Below are positions 8,060-16,384 of a stretch of 64,000 nucleotides of DNA, piece by piece. This stretch comes from Burkholderia lata (GTDB taxonomy: Bacteria; Pseudomonadota; Gammaproteobacteria; Burkholderiales; Burkholderiaceae). Where the stretch lies: positions 2,046,001 through 2,110,000 of the forward strand of contig NC_007511.1 in assembly GCF_000012945.1 (NCBI RefSeq), in the 5' to 3' direction. Below the pieces are notes generated by a model that ran no database searches, had not been told where the DNA came from, and saw only the letters and a list, made by a program, of their open reading frames with translations. The position numbers were made by a program, and so were the translations under genes. Position 1 is the first letter of the stretch. Each line of letters begins with the position of its first letter.

Positions 8060-10539
8060 CGCGCAAGCGTGCCCTGCCCGCGTGGTCGATGCTGGCGACG
8101 GCCGCGGGGGCCGCACGGGAACCGCGCGACCTCCCGGTGGCCGGCGGCGGCTGGATCCCGGCGACCGTGCCCGGCACGGTCGCACAGGCGCTCGCGCTTG
8201 CGGGGCGGCTCGACGAAGCCCCGTCGCTCGACGAGCGCGACCACTGGTACCGGATCGAACTGCGCGGACACGGGCCGCGCGTGCTGCGCTTTCACGGCCT
8301 CGCGACGCTCGCGCAAGCGTGGCTCGACGACACGCCGATCCTCCACTCGGACAGCATGTTCGTCGCACACGACGTATCCGTGTCGCTCGACGGTACGCAC
8401 CGGCTGACCCTCTGTTTCCGGGCGCTCGCCCCGCACCTGCGCGACACGCGCGCGCCGCGCCGGGCACGCTGGCGCACGCGGCTCGCGGAGCCGGCGGCAC
8501 TGCGCACGATCCGAACGTCGCTGTTCGGACACATGCCGGGCTGGTTTCCGCCGCATGTGCCGACCGGCCCGTGGCGGCCCGTGGACGTGCTCGATCCGGC
8601 CGACGGGCCCGTTCTCGTCGATTGCGACCTGCACGCACGCATCGAAGGCGACACGGGCTGGCTCGACGCGGAACTGACGTTCGCCGCGCCGCTGCCCGAC
8701 GCGCTCGCGGCGCGGCTGTCGTGCGGCAAGCACCACGCGACGCTCGAACGGGCCGGCGCCGACCGCCTGCGCGCCAGCGTCGCGGTGCCCAATGTGTGCC
8801 GCTGGTGGCCGCATACGCACGGCGAGCCCGTGCTGTATGACGTTGCACTGCATCTCGGCGACGCGTTGCGACCGCTCGGCGCAACGGGTTTCCGCACGAT
8901 CGAAGTCGACGCCGGCGCCGACGGCAAGGGCTTCGGGCTGCGCATCAACGGCGTGCCCGTGTTCGCGCGCGGTGCATGCTGGAGCAGCGCCGCGCCGCTC
9001 GCGCTGCACGCGGACGACGCCACCTACGCCCGCCTGCTCGGGCTCGCGCGTGACGCCGGCTTCAACATGATCCGCGTCGGCGGCACGATGACCTACGAGG
9101 CCGATGCCTTTCACGCCTGGTGCGACCGGCTCGGGCTGCTGGTCTGGCAGGATTTCATGTTCGCGAACTTCGACTATGCGCTCGACGATCCCGCATTCGC
9201 GGACAACGTCGACCGCGAAGCCCGGCAGTTTCTCTCACGTCACAGCGCGTCGCCGTCGCTCGCCGTACTGTGCGGCGGCAGCGAGATCGCGCAACAGGCC
9301 GCGATGTCCGGGCTCGGGCCGAAGCAGCGCTTCCTCGAGCTGACCGCGGACCGGCTGGCCGGCCATGCAGCCGCATGCCGGCCCGACGTCCCGTACGTGC
9401 CCGATTCGCCCGACGGCGGCGTGCTGCCGTTCGCCCCGCGCGAACGCGTGTCGCACTACTACGGCGTCGGTGCATACCTGCGCCCGCTCGACGACGCCCG
9501 CCGCGCGGACGTGCGCTTCGCGAGCGAATGCCTCGCTTTCTCGAACGTGCCGTGCGATGCGACGCTTGCCGAGCTCGGCTGGCCGGGCGTACACGAGCCG
9601 CGCTGGAAGGCAGCCGTGCCGCGCGACCCCGGCACGTCGTGGGATTTCGAGGACATTCGCGACCACTACCTGCAGACGCTCTACGACGTCGTGCCCGACC
9701 GGTTGCGGCGCGAGGATCCGTCGCGCTACTTCGAGTTGTCGCGCTCGGTGATCGCGGACCTGATGCGCGAAACGTTTTCCGAATGGCGGCGCACCGGCTC
9801 GCGCTGCGCCGGCGCGCTCGTCTGGCAGTTCCAGGATGTGATGCCGGGCGCCGGCTGGGGGATGATCGACGCCGCGCATCGGCCGAAATCGGCGTGGCAT
9901 GCGCTGCGCCAGGTCCTGCAGCCCGTGCAGGTGCTGCTGGTGGACGAAGGCTTGAACGGGCTCGACGTGCATGTCGTCAACGAGCGCCCGGCGCCGCTAT
10001 CGGCCGCGCTCGAGCTGGTCGCGCTGCGCGACGGCCGCACGCCGGTCGCGCGGGCCGGCTGCCCGGTGCGGATCGCGGCGCACGACACGGTGCGAATCGG
10101 CTCGGCCGAGCTGCTCGGCCGGTTCTTCGACTGGACCTATGCATACCGCTTCGGGCCCTGCGAACACGACACCGTCGTCGCGACCCTGCGCGCCGACGAT
10201 GGCACGCTGCTGTCGCAGGCATTCCATTTCCCGTCCCGCACGCATCCGGCCGTGCTGGCACGTCGTGAACTCGGGCTGGAAGCGTGCGTGACGCGCACCG
10301 GTGACACGTGGCATGTCGACATCGATACACGGCACGTCGCACGCCATGTGCAGATCGATGCACCGGGCTTCATGCCGCGGGACGACTGGTTCCATCTCGC
10401 GCCCGGCACGCCGGCGCGCGTCGCGCTCGTTCCGCTTGAAATGATCGGGAAGCATGCGGCCGCGACCGATGGGCCGCCGGCCGTGGAAATCCGGGCCGTG
10501 AACGCCGCGCGCACGGTGCGCGCCACGCAGGCCGGTTGA
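8056..10539 (+). CDS. glycoside hydrolase family 2 (beta-mannosidase-like)
   Basis: The 827-residue protein has the GH2 order: a sugar-binding jelly roll (about 30-180), an immunoglobulin-like domain (to about 300), a TIM barrel (about 300-600) and C-terminal beta domains. In the barrel, ACWSS and GFNMIRVGGT precede the predicted acid/base Glu410 in CGGSE, and the nucleophile Glu491 is in FASECLAFSN. Both catalytic glutamates are therefore present. No signal peptide is visible, so it is probably cytoplasmic. Being the last gene of the carrier-protein operon, by a four-base overlap, is unexpected for a catabolic enzyme. It may trim or remodel a glycan or glycoside made by the operon, or act on exopolysaccharide intermediates. 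Mannose specificity is a guess. Confidence 0.84.
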   Translation: MTRKRALPAWSMLATAAGAAREPRDLPVAGGGWIPATVPGTVAQALALAGRLDEAPSLDERDHWYRIELRGHGPRVLRFHGLATLAQAWLDDTPILHSDSMFVAHDVSVSLDGTHRLTLCFRALAPHLRDTRAPRRARWRTRLAEPAALRTIRTSLFGHMPGWFPPHVPTGPWRPVDVLDPADGPVLVDCDLHARIEGDTGWLDAELTFAAPLPDALAARLSCGKHHATLERAGADRLRASVAVPNVCRWWPHTHGEPVLYDVALHLGDALRPLGATGFRTIEVDAGADGKGFGLRINGVPVFARGACWSSAAPLALHADDATYARLLGLARDAGFNMIRVGGTMTYEADAFHAWCDRLGLLVWQDFMFANFDYALDDPAFADNVDREARQFLSRHSASPSLAVLCGGSEIAQQAAMSGLGPKQRFLELTADRLAGHAAACRPDVPYVPDSPDGGVLPFAPRERVSHYYGVGAYLRPLDDARRADVRFASECLAFSNVPCDATLAELGWPGVHEPRWKAAVPRDPGTSWDFEDIRDHYLQTLYDVVPDRLRREDPSRYFELSRSVIADLMRETFSEWRRTGSRCAGALVWQFQDVMPGAGWGMIDAAHRPKSAWHALRQVLQPVQVLLVDEGLNGLDVHVVNERPAPLSAALELVALRDGRTPVARAGCPVRIAAHDTVRIGSAELLGRFFDWTYAYRFGPCEHDTVVATLRADDGTLLSQAFHFPSRTHPAVLARRELGLEACVTRTGDTWHVDIDTRHVARHVQIDAPGFMPRDDWFHLAPGTPARVALVPLEMIGKHAAATDGPPAVEIRAVNAARTVRATQAG

Positions 10540-10544
10540 CGCAA

Positions 10545-10572
10545 CGCTCGCGGCGGCCGACAGCCGCGAGCG
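10545..10572. terminator. hairpin between convergent genes
   Basis: Arms CGCTCGCGGC and GCCGCGAGCG form a perfect ten-base stem with an eight-base loop, placed between the GH2 stop and the convergent sigma-54 activator stop. There is no T run, so it may act as a bidirectional barrier rather than a classical intrinsic terminator. Confidence 0.55.
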
Positions 10573-10585
10573 CCGCTGTCGAATC

Positions 10586-11977
10586 TCAGTCGGACGAGCC
10601 GGTGCCGCGCGGCCGCTCGATCCCGTATGCCTCCATCCAGCGATACAGCGTCGCGCGCGACACGCCGAGCTCGCGCGCCGATGCCGCGACGCGCCCGCGC
10701 GTGCGCAACAGTGCGGTTTCGATTGCCTCGCGCTCGATCGACTTGCGGATGTCGGCCACCGACGGTGACGCGGCATCGAGACAGTATTCGAGCTCGAGAT
10801 CCTGCGCGGTAATCAGGCGCCCTTCCGTCATCACGACCGCGCGGCGCACGCGGTTGATCAGCTCGCGAACATTGCCCGGCCAGTCGTGCTTGTAGAGTGC
10901 GGTGATCGCATCCGTCGAGAACCCGCGCACGCGATGGCGCGCGTCGCCGCGGAAGCGTTCGAGCATGTGATGCGCCAGCAGCTCGATGTCCTTGCCGCGC
11001 GCGCGCAGCGCCGGCTGGTCGATGCGCATCACGCACAGGCGATGGAACAGGTCCGGCCGAAAGCGCCCTTCCTCCATCGCTTCGCGCAGGTCGACGTGCG
11101 TCGCCGACACGATCCGGACATCGACCGGCACCGGATCGCTGCCGCCCAGGCGATGAATTGCCCGCTCTTGCAGAAAACGCAGCAGGCTCGCCTGGCTCTC
11201 GTGCGGCAGGTCGCCGATCTCGTCGAGCAGCAGCGTGCCGCCGCTCGCCGCTTCGACATAGCCGATCTTGCGTGCGTTCGCGCCGGTAAACGCGCCGCGC
11301 TCATAGCCGAACAGTTCGGATTGCAGCAGATGGGGCGGAATGGCACCGCAGTTGACCGCGACGAACGGGCCGTTGCGGCGTTCTGAATGGCGATGGATCG
11401 CGACCGCCGTCAACTCCTTGCCGGTGCCCGTTTCGCCGAACACGAACACCGGCGCGTCGGTGCGCGCGAAGCGCCGCACCGTATCGAACAGCCGCAGCAT
11501 CGCACTGCAGGTGCCGACGATGCCTTTCTCCTCCGACTCGAGCCGTTCGCGGTCGCGCGCGAACAGGCATTCCATGCCGTACGCGTGGCCGACCGTATCG
11601 GCGATCCGCTGATGTGACGCGGGCAACGTGACGTAATCGAAGCAATAATCGCGCAATAGCGCGCGCACGTTCGGCGAAGCGGTCTGGCCGACGTCGATGA
11701 GCGCGACCCAGACGACATCGCGCATCGACGCGCAGGTCGACGCGATGCTGCCGATCGCGTCGGCATGGCCGCCACTCAGGTCAAGGATGCCGCAGGTGAT
11801 TTCGCCGGACGTTTCGCGCAGCTCGCTGGCCTGCGCGACGATCGACACTTTCCAGTCGCGTCGCGCCAGTTCCTTTCGGAGCATGACGGACGGAGACTGC
11901 GTCCAGTAAATCAACGGACGCTGCCCGTTACCACTCCCCGCGTCGGCGATCTTATCGCGCGTTATTGGCATATTCAT
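10586..11977 (-). CDS. sigma-54-dependent activator (VpsR/FleQ-like, BerB candidate)
   Basis: The 463-residue protein has a divergent receiver-like N-terminal domain (about 20-140). The central AAA+ domain has Walker A GETGTGKE (181-188), the sigma-54 contact loop GAFTGA (228-233) and Walker B LLLDEIGD (249-256). A Fis-type helix-turn-helix (ASARELGVSRATLYRW) lies near the C-terminus. The intact GAFTGA loop means it can work with RpoN. VpsR/FleQ-like activators commonly bind c-di-GMP and control biofilm polysaccharides, and BerB of B. cenocepacia has this role; equivalence here is inferred from context only. Three sigma-54 promoter matches lie within 13 kb. No partner histidine kinase gene is adjacent. 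The start could also be the ATG six bases downstream. Confidence 0.88.
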   Translation of the reverse strand: MNMPITRDKIADAGSGNGQRPLIYWTQSPSVMLRKELARRDWKVSIVAQASELRETSGEITCGILDLSGGHADAIGSIASTCASMRDVVWVALIDVGQTASPNVRALLRDYCFDYVTLPASHQRIADTVGHAYGMECLFARDRERLESEEKGIVGTCSAMLRLFDTVRRFARTDAPVFVFGETGTGKELTAVAIHRHSERRNGPFVAVNCGAIPPHLLQSELFGYERGAFTGANARKIGYVEAASGGTLLLDEIGDLPHESQASLLRFLQERAIHRLGGSDPVPVDVRIVSATHVDLREAMEEGRFRPDLFHRLCVMRIDQPALRARGKDIELLAHHMLERFRGDARHRVRGFSTDAITALYKHDWPGNVRELINRVRRAVVMTEGRLITAQDLELEYCLDAASPSVADIRKSIEREAIETALLRTRGRVAASARELGVSRATLYRWMEAYGIERPRGTGSSD

Positions 11978-12669
11978 AACGAACCATCACTTTCTCCACT
12001 CCGCGAACCGTTCGCGTGCGCTGCGGTCGGCGGCGCGTGGCCACCTTTCCGCGCTGCGTTTCCGCAGCTTTGGCGAAGATCGAAACTGCACACGGCGAGA
12101 GCCCCCGGAGGTCGAGCCGGATGTCATCCGGCCTCGTTGTCATCGAACTCGAAGGGAACGCGCGGCTGCGGGAGCCACGACATTCCCGCTTTGACGCGAT
12201 CCAGCCGCCCAGGCGGAGCGCGTCGGCAAACGGAGCATCCGTCCGCATGTGCGCCGCGTCGTACACGACAGTCGCGCCCGATGCAGAACCGAATGGCGGC
12301 CACCCTCCAAGCTGAATGACCGTCGCACTTCATCCGTTCGTGAATTTACACCCCGTTTCGAGATGGTCTTGTTACCAAAAGATAATCCTGAATCATCCGG
12401 TTACGCAGCCGGTCGCCCCGCGCGACATACCTTTGGCTACTGAGATTTGATTCTCTCTCAGCATTCACGTCAATCAGTGGCAAATACTACATTTCCGCCA
12501 GATAGGTAACCTCGATTGCGCGTGATTTTCACCGAAATCCTTTAAAAAGACCGGCACCGCACGCCACACGCCACATAATCGCGCGCGCCGCCGGCCGGCA
12601 GAGCCGTCCCGCCACGGCGCACGGGCCGCGCCGCCGTTACACTCCGTAATCAACCCGCACGATCGCCGC
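11978..12669. other. 692-base stretch with no recognised gene
   Basis: This space lies upstream of the sigma-54 activator and downstream of the GT4 gene. Short ORFs occur on both strands but none has protein-like composition or a good ribosome-binding site. The half near 12,350-12,560 is AT-rich and likely holds the activator's promoter. A weak inverted repeat sits at 12440-12461. No sigma-54 promoter match is seen before the activator itself. Confidence 0.5.
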
Positions 12670-13893
12670 TCAGGTTCGCAGCGCCGTCTCGCCATCCCGG
12701 ACCGGCCGATCGCGCATGCCGGCCTCGGTCGAAGCCTCGTCGTGCGGCGTGAAACCGGCGGAACCGGCCATCTCCTCCTGCAACGCAGCATAGCCACTCA
12801 TCACGAAGCGCGTGAACTCGTCCCGAAAGCGCGCCGAGCTGAAGTACTCGGCATTCGCGCGGCACGCATGCGGATCGATCGCCCCGCGCGGCAGCGCTTC
12901 GAATCTGGCAAGCGCATCGACCAGTGCGTCGACCGTCTGCGCGCGGTAGAACAGGCCCGTTGCGCCGGCGACCGGCCACGGGCGCACCGACTCGCGCACG
13001 CCGCCCTTCCCGTACGCGATCACGGGCGTGCCGCATGCCTGCGCCTCGACTGGCGAAATGCCGAAGTCCTCTTCCGCAGCGAACACGAATGCGCGCGCAC
13101 GCTGCAAGTGGTCGTGCAGCACGTCGAACGGCTGGTACCCGAGCAGCGTGACGTTCGGCCCGGCCAGCGCGCGGATCTTCGCCATCTCCGGCCCGTCGCC
13201 GATCACGACGAGGCGGCGCTCCGGCGTACGCGAGAACGCGTCGACGATCAGGTCGATCCGCTTGTACGGCACGAGCCGCGACGCGGTGAGGTAGAACGCC
13301 TCCTTGTCCGCACGTAGCGACAGGTGGTCGACGTCGACCGGCGGATAGATCACCGTCGCATCGCGCCGGTAAGTCTTGCGGATGCGGCGGGCGATGAAGT
13401 TCGAATTGGCGGCCACGCGATCGACGCCGTTCGCCGAACGCGCATCCCAGTTGCGGATGTAGTGCAGCAGCGCGCGCGCGATTGCCGATTTCAGCCCGCG
13501 TGCGAGCCCGGCCTCGTTCAGGTACTGGTGTTGCAGGTCCCACGCATAGCGCACTGGTGAATGCACGTAGCTGGCGTGGAACTGGTCCGGGCCGCTGAGC
13601 ACGCCCTTCGCAACCGCATACGAGCTCGACAGCACGACATCGTACGCCGACAGGTCGAACTGTTCGATGGCCAGCGGAAACAACGGCAGGTAGCTGCGGT
13701 AGCGCGTGCGCGCGAACGGCAGCTTCTGGATGAAGGACGTGTGCACCGCGCGGCCGCGCAGGCAGTCCCGTTCCTCGAGGAAATCGACGAGGCTGTAGAC
13801 ATCGGCCTGCGGAAAGCAGTCGATCATGTGCGCCAGCACGCGTTCGGCGCCGCCAGGCACGACCAGCCAGTCGTGAACGATCGCAATCTTCAA
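12670..13893 (-). CDS. GT4-family glycosyltransferase
   Basis: Read from TTG 13893 the protein has 407 residues and begins LKIAIVHDWLVVPGGAERVL, the classical first strand and donor loop of GT4 enzymes. The C-terminal half holds FYLTASRLVPYKRIDLIVDA, a VIGDGPE strand and the E-x7-E signature EDFGISPVE that binds the nucleotide sugar. The TTG is preceded by GGGAG with six bases between; the open frame continues upstream to ATG 13920 and beyond, but those residues are not family-like. A sigma-54 promoter match lies about 45 bases upstream of the start. It probably adds mannose or glucose to the exopolysaccharide repeat unit on the cytoplasmic face; manC nearby favours a GDP-mannose donor. Confidence 0.86.
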   Translation of the reverse strand: MKIAIVHDWLVVPGGAERVLAHMIDCFPQADVYSLVDFLEERDCLRGRAVHTSFIQKLPFARTRYRSYLPLFPLAIEQFDLSAYDVVLSSSYAVAKGVLSGPDQFHASYVHSPVRYAWDLQHQYLNEAGLARGLKSAIARALLHYIRNWDARSANGVDRVAANSNFIARRIRKTYRRDATVIYPPVDVDHLSLRADKEAFYLTASRLVPYKRIDLIVDAFSRTPERRLVVIGDGPEMAKIRALAGPNVTLLGYQPFDVLHDHLQRARAFVFAAEEDFGISPVEAQACGTPVIAYGKGGVRESVRPWPVAGATGLFYRAQTVDALVDALARFEALPRGAIDPHACRANAEYFSSARFRDEFTRFVMSGYAALQEEMAGSAGFTPHDEASTEAGMRDRPVRDGETALRT

Positions 13894-13938
13894 GTACCGC
13901 TCCCGATTCTCCATTGACATTCGATAACGGCGCGCCAC

Positions 13939-13953
13939 GCAATGCGGCCGCCA
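13939..13953 (-). promoter_or_regulatory. sigma-54 promoter match before GT4 gene
   Basis: The minus strand reads TGGCGGCCGCATTGC, with TGGC and TTGC at the exact -24/-12 spacing. The predicted start near 13927 gives a leader of about 34 bases to the TTG start codon at 13893, so this site agrees with the TTG start and not with the upstream ATGs. The flanking GC richness makes chance matches more likely than at 2880. Confidence 0.5.
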
Positions 13954-14175
13954 TGCCGTGGCAATTATCGGAAAGCACCGGCACCGCCGATGTGTGCTAG
14001 CGGACACTACGACGCTGTTGGCGGACAACGCCACGCTCGCGCGAACCCCGAGCGTGGGTAAGCTTTCGAACAGACCGGCGCGCTCAGCATCCGCATCATG
14101 ATCATGGCCGCTTCGCACTGGACGAACGTATTCGTGCGGCACGGCGTGCTGAAGGTTTCACGCGAGGACCGCATC

Positions 14176-14760
14176 ATGGAATGGCATTGTTGTGAATTCG
14201 AACATCTGAGCGCCGTCGATCTCTACGCAATCCTGCGCGCACGCAACGCCGTGCTGGTCGTCGAGGATGCGCATACCCATCTCGACATCGACGGCAAGGA
14301 CGCGGGCGCATTGCACGTCTACGCAACCGTGCGCAACGGCGACGCGGCGGAAGTCGCGGCTTACGCACGGCTCCTGCCCGGCGACGACATCGATCCGGAC
14401 GTCGTGATCGACAAGGTACTGACGAGCGAAGCATGCCGCGACGGCGATACGCTCGAACACCTGCTCGAACGTGCACTGACCGCCGCGCTGGCCGCATGGC
14501 CGGACGCCGCGCTGCGCATGCACGTTCCCGCCCCGCGCCAGGCGTTCTACAAACGTTTCGGATTCCGCAAGGCATACGGACCGTATCTCGAACAGGGCGC
14601 GCCGTTCGTCGGCATGATCCGGCCTGCCGACCGCGCCGCCGGCGCGCTGCGCCAACTGCTGTCCCGGACCGTTTCGGCGACCCTGCCCAGAAATGAAGAT
14701 GCGCGTGCCGACGCACGCGTACACAACCGGCTGCCCGCCGATACCGGAGCCAACCGATGA
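14176..14760 (+). CDS. GNAT-family N-acetyltransferase (ElaA-like)
   Basis: The 194-residue protein starts at ATG 14176 behind a GAGGA at 14164-14168. The N-terminal pattern MEWHCCEFEHLSAVDLYAIL followed by RNAVLVVE is like ElaA-type GNAT proteins. The acetyl-CoA binding region is less clear, with RAFYKRF-type sequence (PRQAFYKRFGFRKAYGPYLE) matching the conserved end of the fold. About 45 C-terminal residues after the domain look disordered. Its stop overlaps the manC start by four bases, so it is co-translated with GDP-mannose synthesis. It could N-acetylate an amino sugar of the polymer, a nucleotide sugar, or a small molecule; none is shown. Confidence 0.75.
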   Translation: MEWHCCEFEHLSAVDLYAILRARNAVLVVEDAHTHLDIDGKDAGALHVYATVRNGDAAEVAAYARLLPGDDIDPDVVIDKVLTSEACRDGDTLEHLLERALTAALAAWPDAALRMHVPAPRQAFYKRFGFRKAYGPYLEQGAPFVGMIRPADRAAGALRQLLSRTVSATLPRNEDARADARVHNRLPADTGANR

Positions 14761-16337
14761 CCCGCACCCTGCACCCGGTTCCCGCCCCCGACCTTCCACG
14801 CATCCTGCCGGTCATCCTCGCCGGCGGGTCCGGCACGCGCCTCTGGCCGCTGTCGCGCGAACAGTATCCGAAGCAGCTGATCGAGCTGACCTCGAACGAA
14901 TCGCCGTTGTCCGCGACGGCGCGTCGCCTGAACGGCATCGCGAACGCGGTGCTGGGCGACAAGCTGCTGCTGGTGTGCGGCGAACAGCATCGCATCATGA
15001 GCGCCGCGCAAGTGGTCGACCGTGCGGCACCCGCCCGCATCCTGCTCGAACCCGCGGCGCGCAACACGGCACCGGCACTCACGCTTGCCGCGCTCGACGC
15101 CAGCGAGCTCGAGGACGACCCGGTGCTCGCGGTCATGCCGGCCGATCACGTGATCGCCGACGTCGGCGCGTTCCAGGACACGATTGCACGCGCGGCGCGT
15201 TATGCGCAGGAAGGCGCGATCGTTACGCTCGGTGTGCTGCCGCGCCGCGCGGAAACGGGCTACGGCTATATCCGGGTCGGCGAGCCGCGGACGAGCCGCC
15301 ACGGCGGACAAGGCGGGTATTCGATCGGACGCTTCGTCGAGAAACCCGACGCGGCGCTCGCCGAGCGCTACCTGCAGTCGGGCGACTACTGGTGGAACAG
15401 CGGCATTTTCGTCACGCGCGCATCGGTCTGGCTCAAGGCGATTCGCGCACTGGCGCCCGAGATCCATGCGGCCTGCGAGTCGGCGTGGCGCGCGGGCGTC
15501 GCCGACGATCCGTTCTTCCGGATCGACGCCGCGGCGTTCGACGCCTGCCCGTCCGACTCGATCGACTATGCCGTGATGGAGCGCCTGGCCGACAGCAGCG
15601 AACTCGGCATCGAAGGCATCGTGGTGCCGCTCTCGGCCGGCTGGTCGGACGTCGGCACGTGGGATGCGATCTGGGAAATCATGCCGAAGGACGATCACGG
15701 CAACGTCGCCCGCGGCCCGATCGTGTTCGAGGACACGCAGGACAGCCTCGTGCGTTCGGAAGGCCGTCTCATCGCGTGCGTCGGCATGAAGGATGTCGTC
15801 GTGATCGAAACGCCCGACGCGGTGCTCGTCGCGAACAAGCATGACGTGCAGCGCGTGAAGAACATCGTCGAGCGCCTGAAGAGCGACCGGCGCCCGCAGG
15901 CGAGCGAACACCGCAAGGTGCAGCGTCCGTGGGGGCATTACGATTCGATCGATCTCGGTGAGCGATTTCAGGTGAAGCGGATCGTCGTCGAGCCAGGCAA
16001 GCGGCTGTCGCTGCAGATGCACTATCACCGCGCCGAGCACTGGATCGTCGTGCGCGGCACCGCGAAGGTGACGCGCGGCAACGAGACCTTTCTGCTCAGC
16101 GAGAACGAGTCGACGTATATCGCCGTCGGCGAAGTCCATCGCCTCGAGAATCCGGGCCGCATTCCGCTCGAAATCATCGAAGTGCAATCGGGCAACTATC
16201 TCGGCGAAGACGATATCGTGCGCTTCGACGACCAGTACGGGCGCCCGGTCGTCGACCCGCTGCCGGAACAGCACGCGGTGCCGCTCGCGGCACCGGAACC
16301 CCACGTGCAAGTGGTAGAGGGAGACGTCGTACGGTAA
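14757..16337 (+). CDS. manC: mannose-1-phosphate guanylyltransferase / mannose-6-phosphate isomerase
   Basis: The 526-residue bifunctional enzyme makes GDP-mannose. The N-terminal nucleotidyltransferase begins LPVILAGGSGTRLWPLSREQ, with the pyrophosphorylase signature, and continues with VEKP and GYWWNSGIF-like donor-binding segments. The C-terminal cupin isomerase contains RPWGHYDSIDLGERFQVKRI and the metal-site stretch SLQMHYHRAEHWIVV. This is the AlgA/BceA-type two-domain form, cytoplasmic. A roughly 20-residue proline-rich N-terminal lead is ordinary for Burkholderia copies. The gene overlaps the GNAT gene by four bases and faces the beta-helix gene. GDP-mannose, and perhaps GDP-rhamnose or fucose derived from it, should therefore be a precursor of the polymer. 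Confidence 0.94.
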   Translation: MTRTLHPVPAPDLPRILPVILAGGSGTRLWPLSREQYPKQLIELTSNESPLSATARRLNGIANAVLGDKLLLVCGEQHRIMSAAQVVDRAAPARILLEPAARNTAPALTLAALDASELEDDPVLAVMPADHVIADVGAFQDTIARAARYAQEGAIVTLGVLPRRAETGYGYIRVGEPRTSRHGGQGGYSIGRFVEKPDAALAERYLQSGDYWWNSGIFVTRASVWLKAIRALAPEIHAACESAWRAGVADDPFFRIDAAAFDACPSDSIDYAVMERLADSSELGIEGIVVPLSAGWSDVGTWDAIWEIMPKDDHGNVARGPIVFEDTQDSLVRSEGRLIACVGMKDVVVIETPDAVLVANKHDVQRVKNIVERLKSDRRPQASEHRKVQRPWGHYDSIDLGERFQVKRIVVEPGKRLSLQMHYHRAEHWIVVRGTAKVTRGNETFLLSENESTYIAVGEVHRLENPGRIPLEIIEVQSGNYLGEDDIVRFDDQYGRPVVDPLPEQHAVPLAAPEPHVQVVEGDVVR

Positions 16338-16362
16338 TCGCGTGCTGCGCACGCCGGCGCGT

Positions 16363-16384
16363 GCATCGATTCGTCAATCGATGC
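16363..16384. terminator. inverted repeat between convergent manC and beta-helix gene
   Basis: GCATCGAT and ATCGATGC arms enclose a six-base loop. The repeat covers the last codons and stop of the beta-helix gene and lies 26 bases past manC. There is no T run. A transcription barrier serving both sides is plausible. Confidence 0.4.

Noticed and set aside
12440..12461. CTGAGA/TCTCAG inverted repeat upstream of the sigma-54 activator
   Set aside because: Six-base arms with a ten-base spacer are expected by chance in 700 bases.
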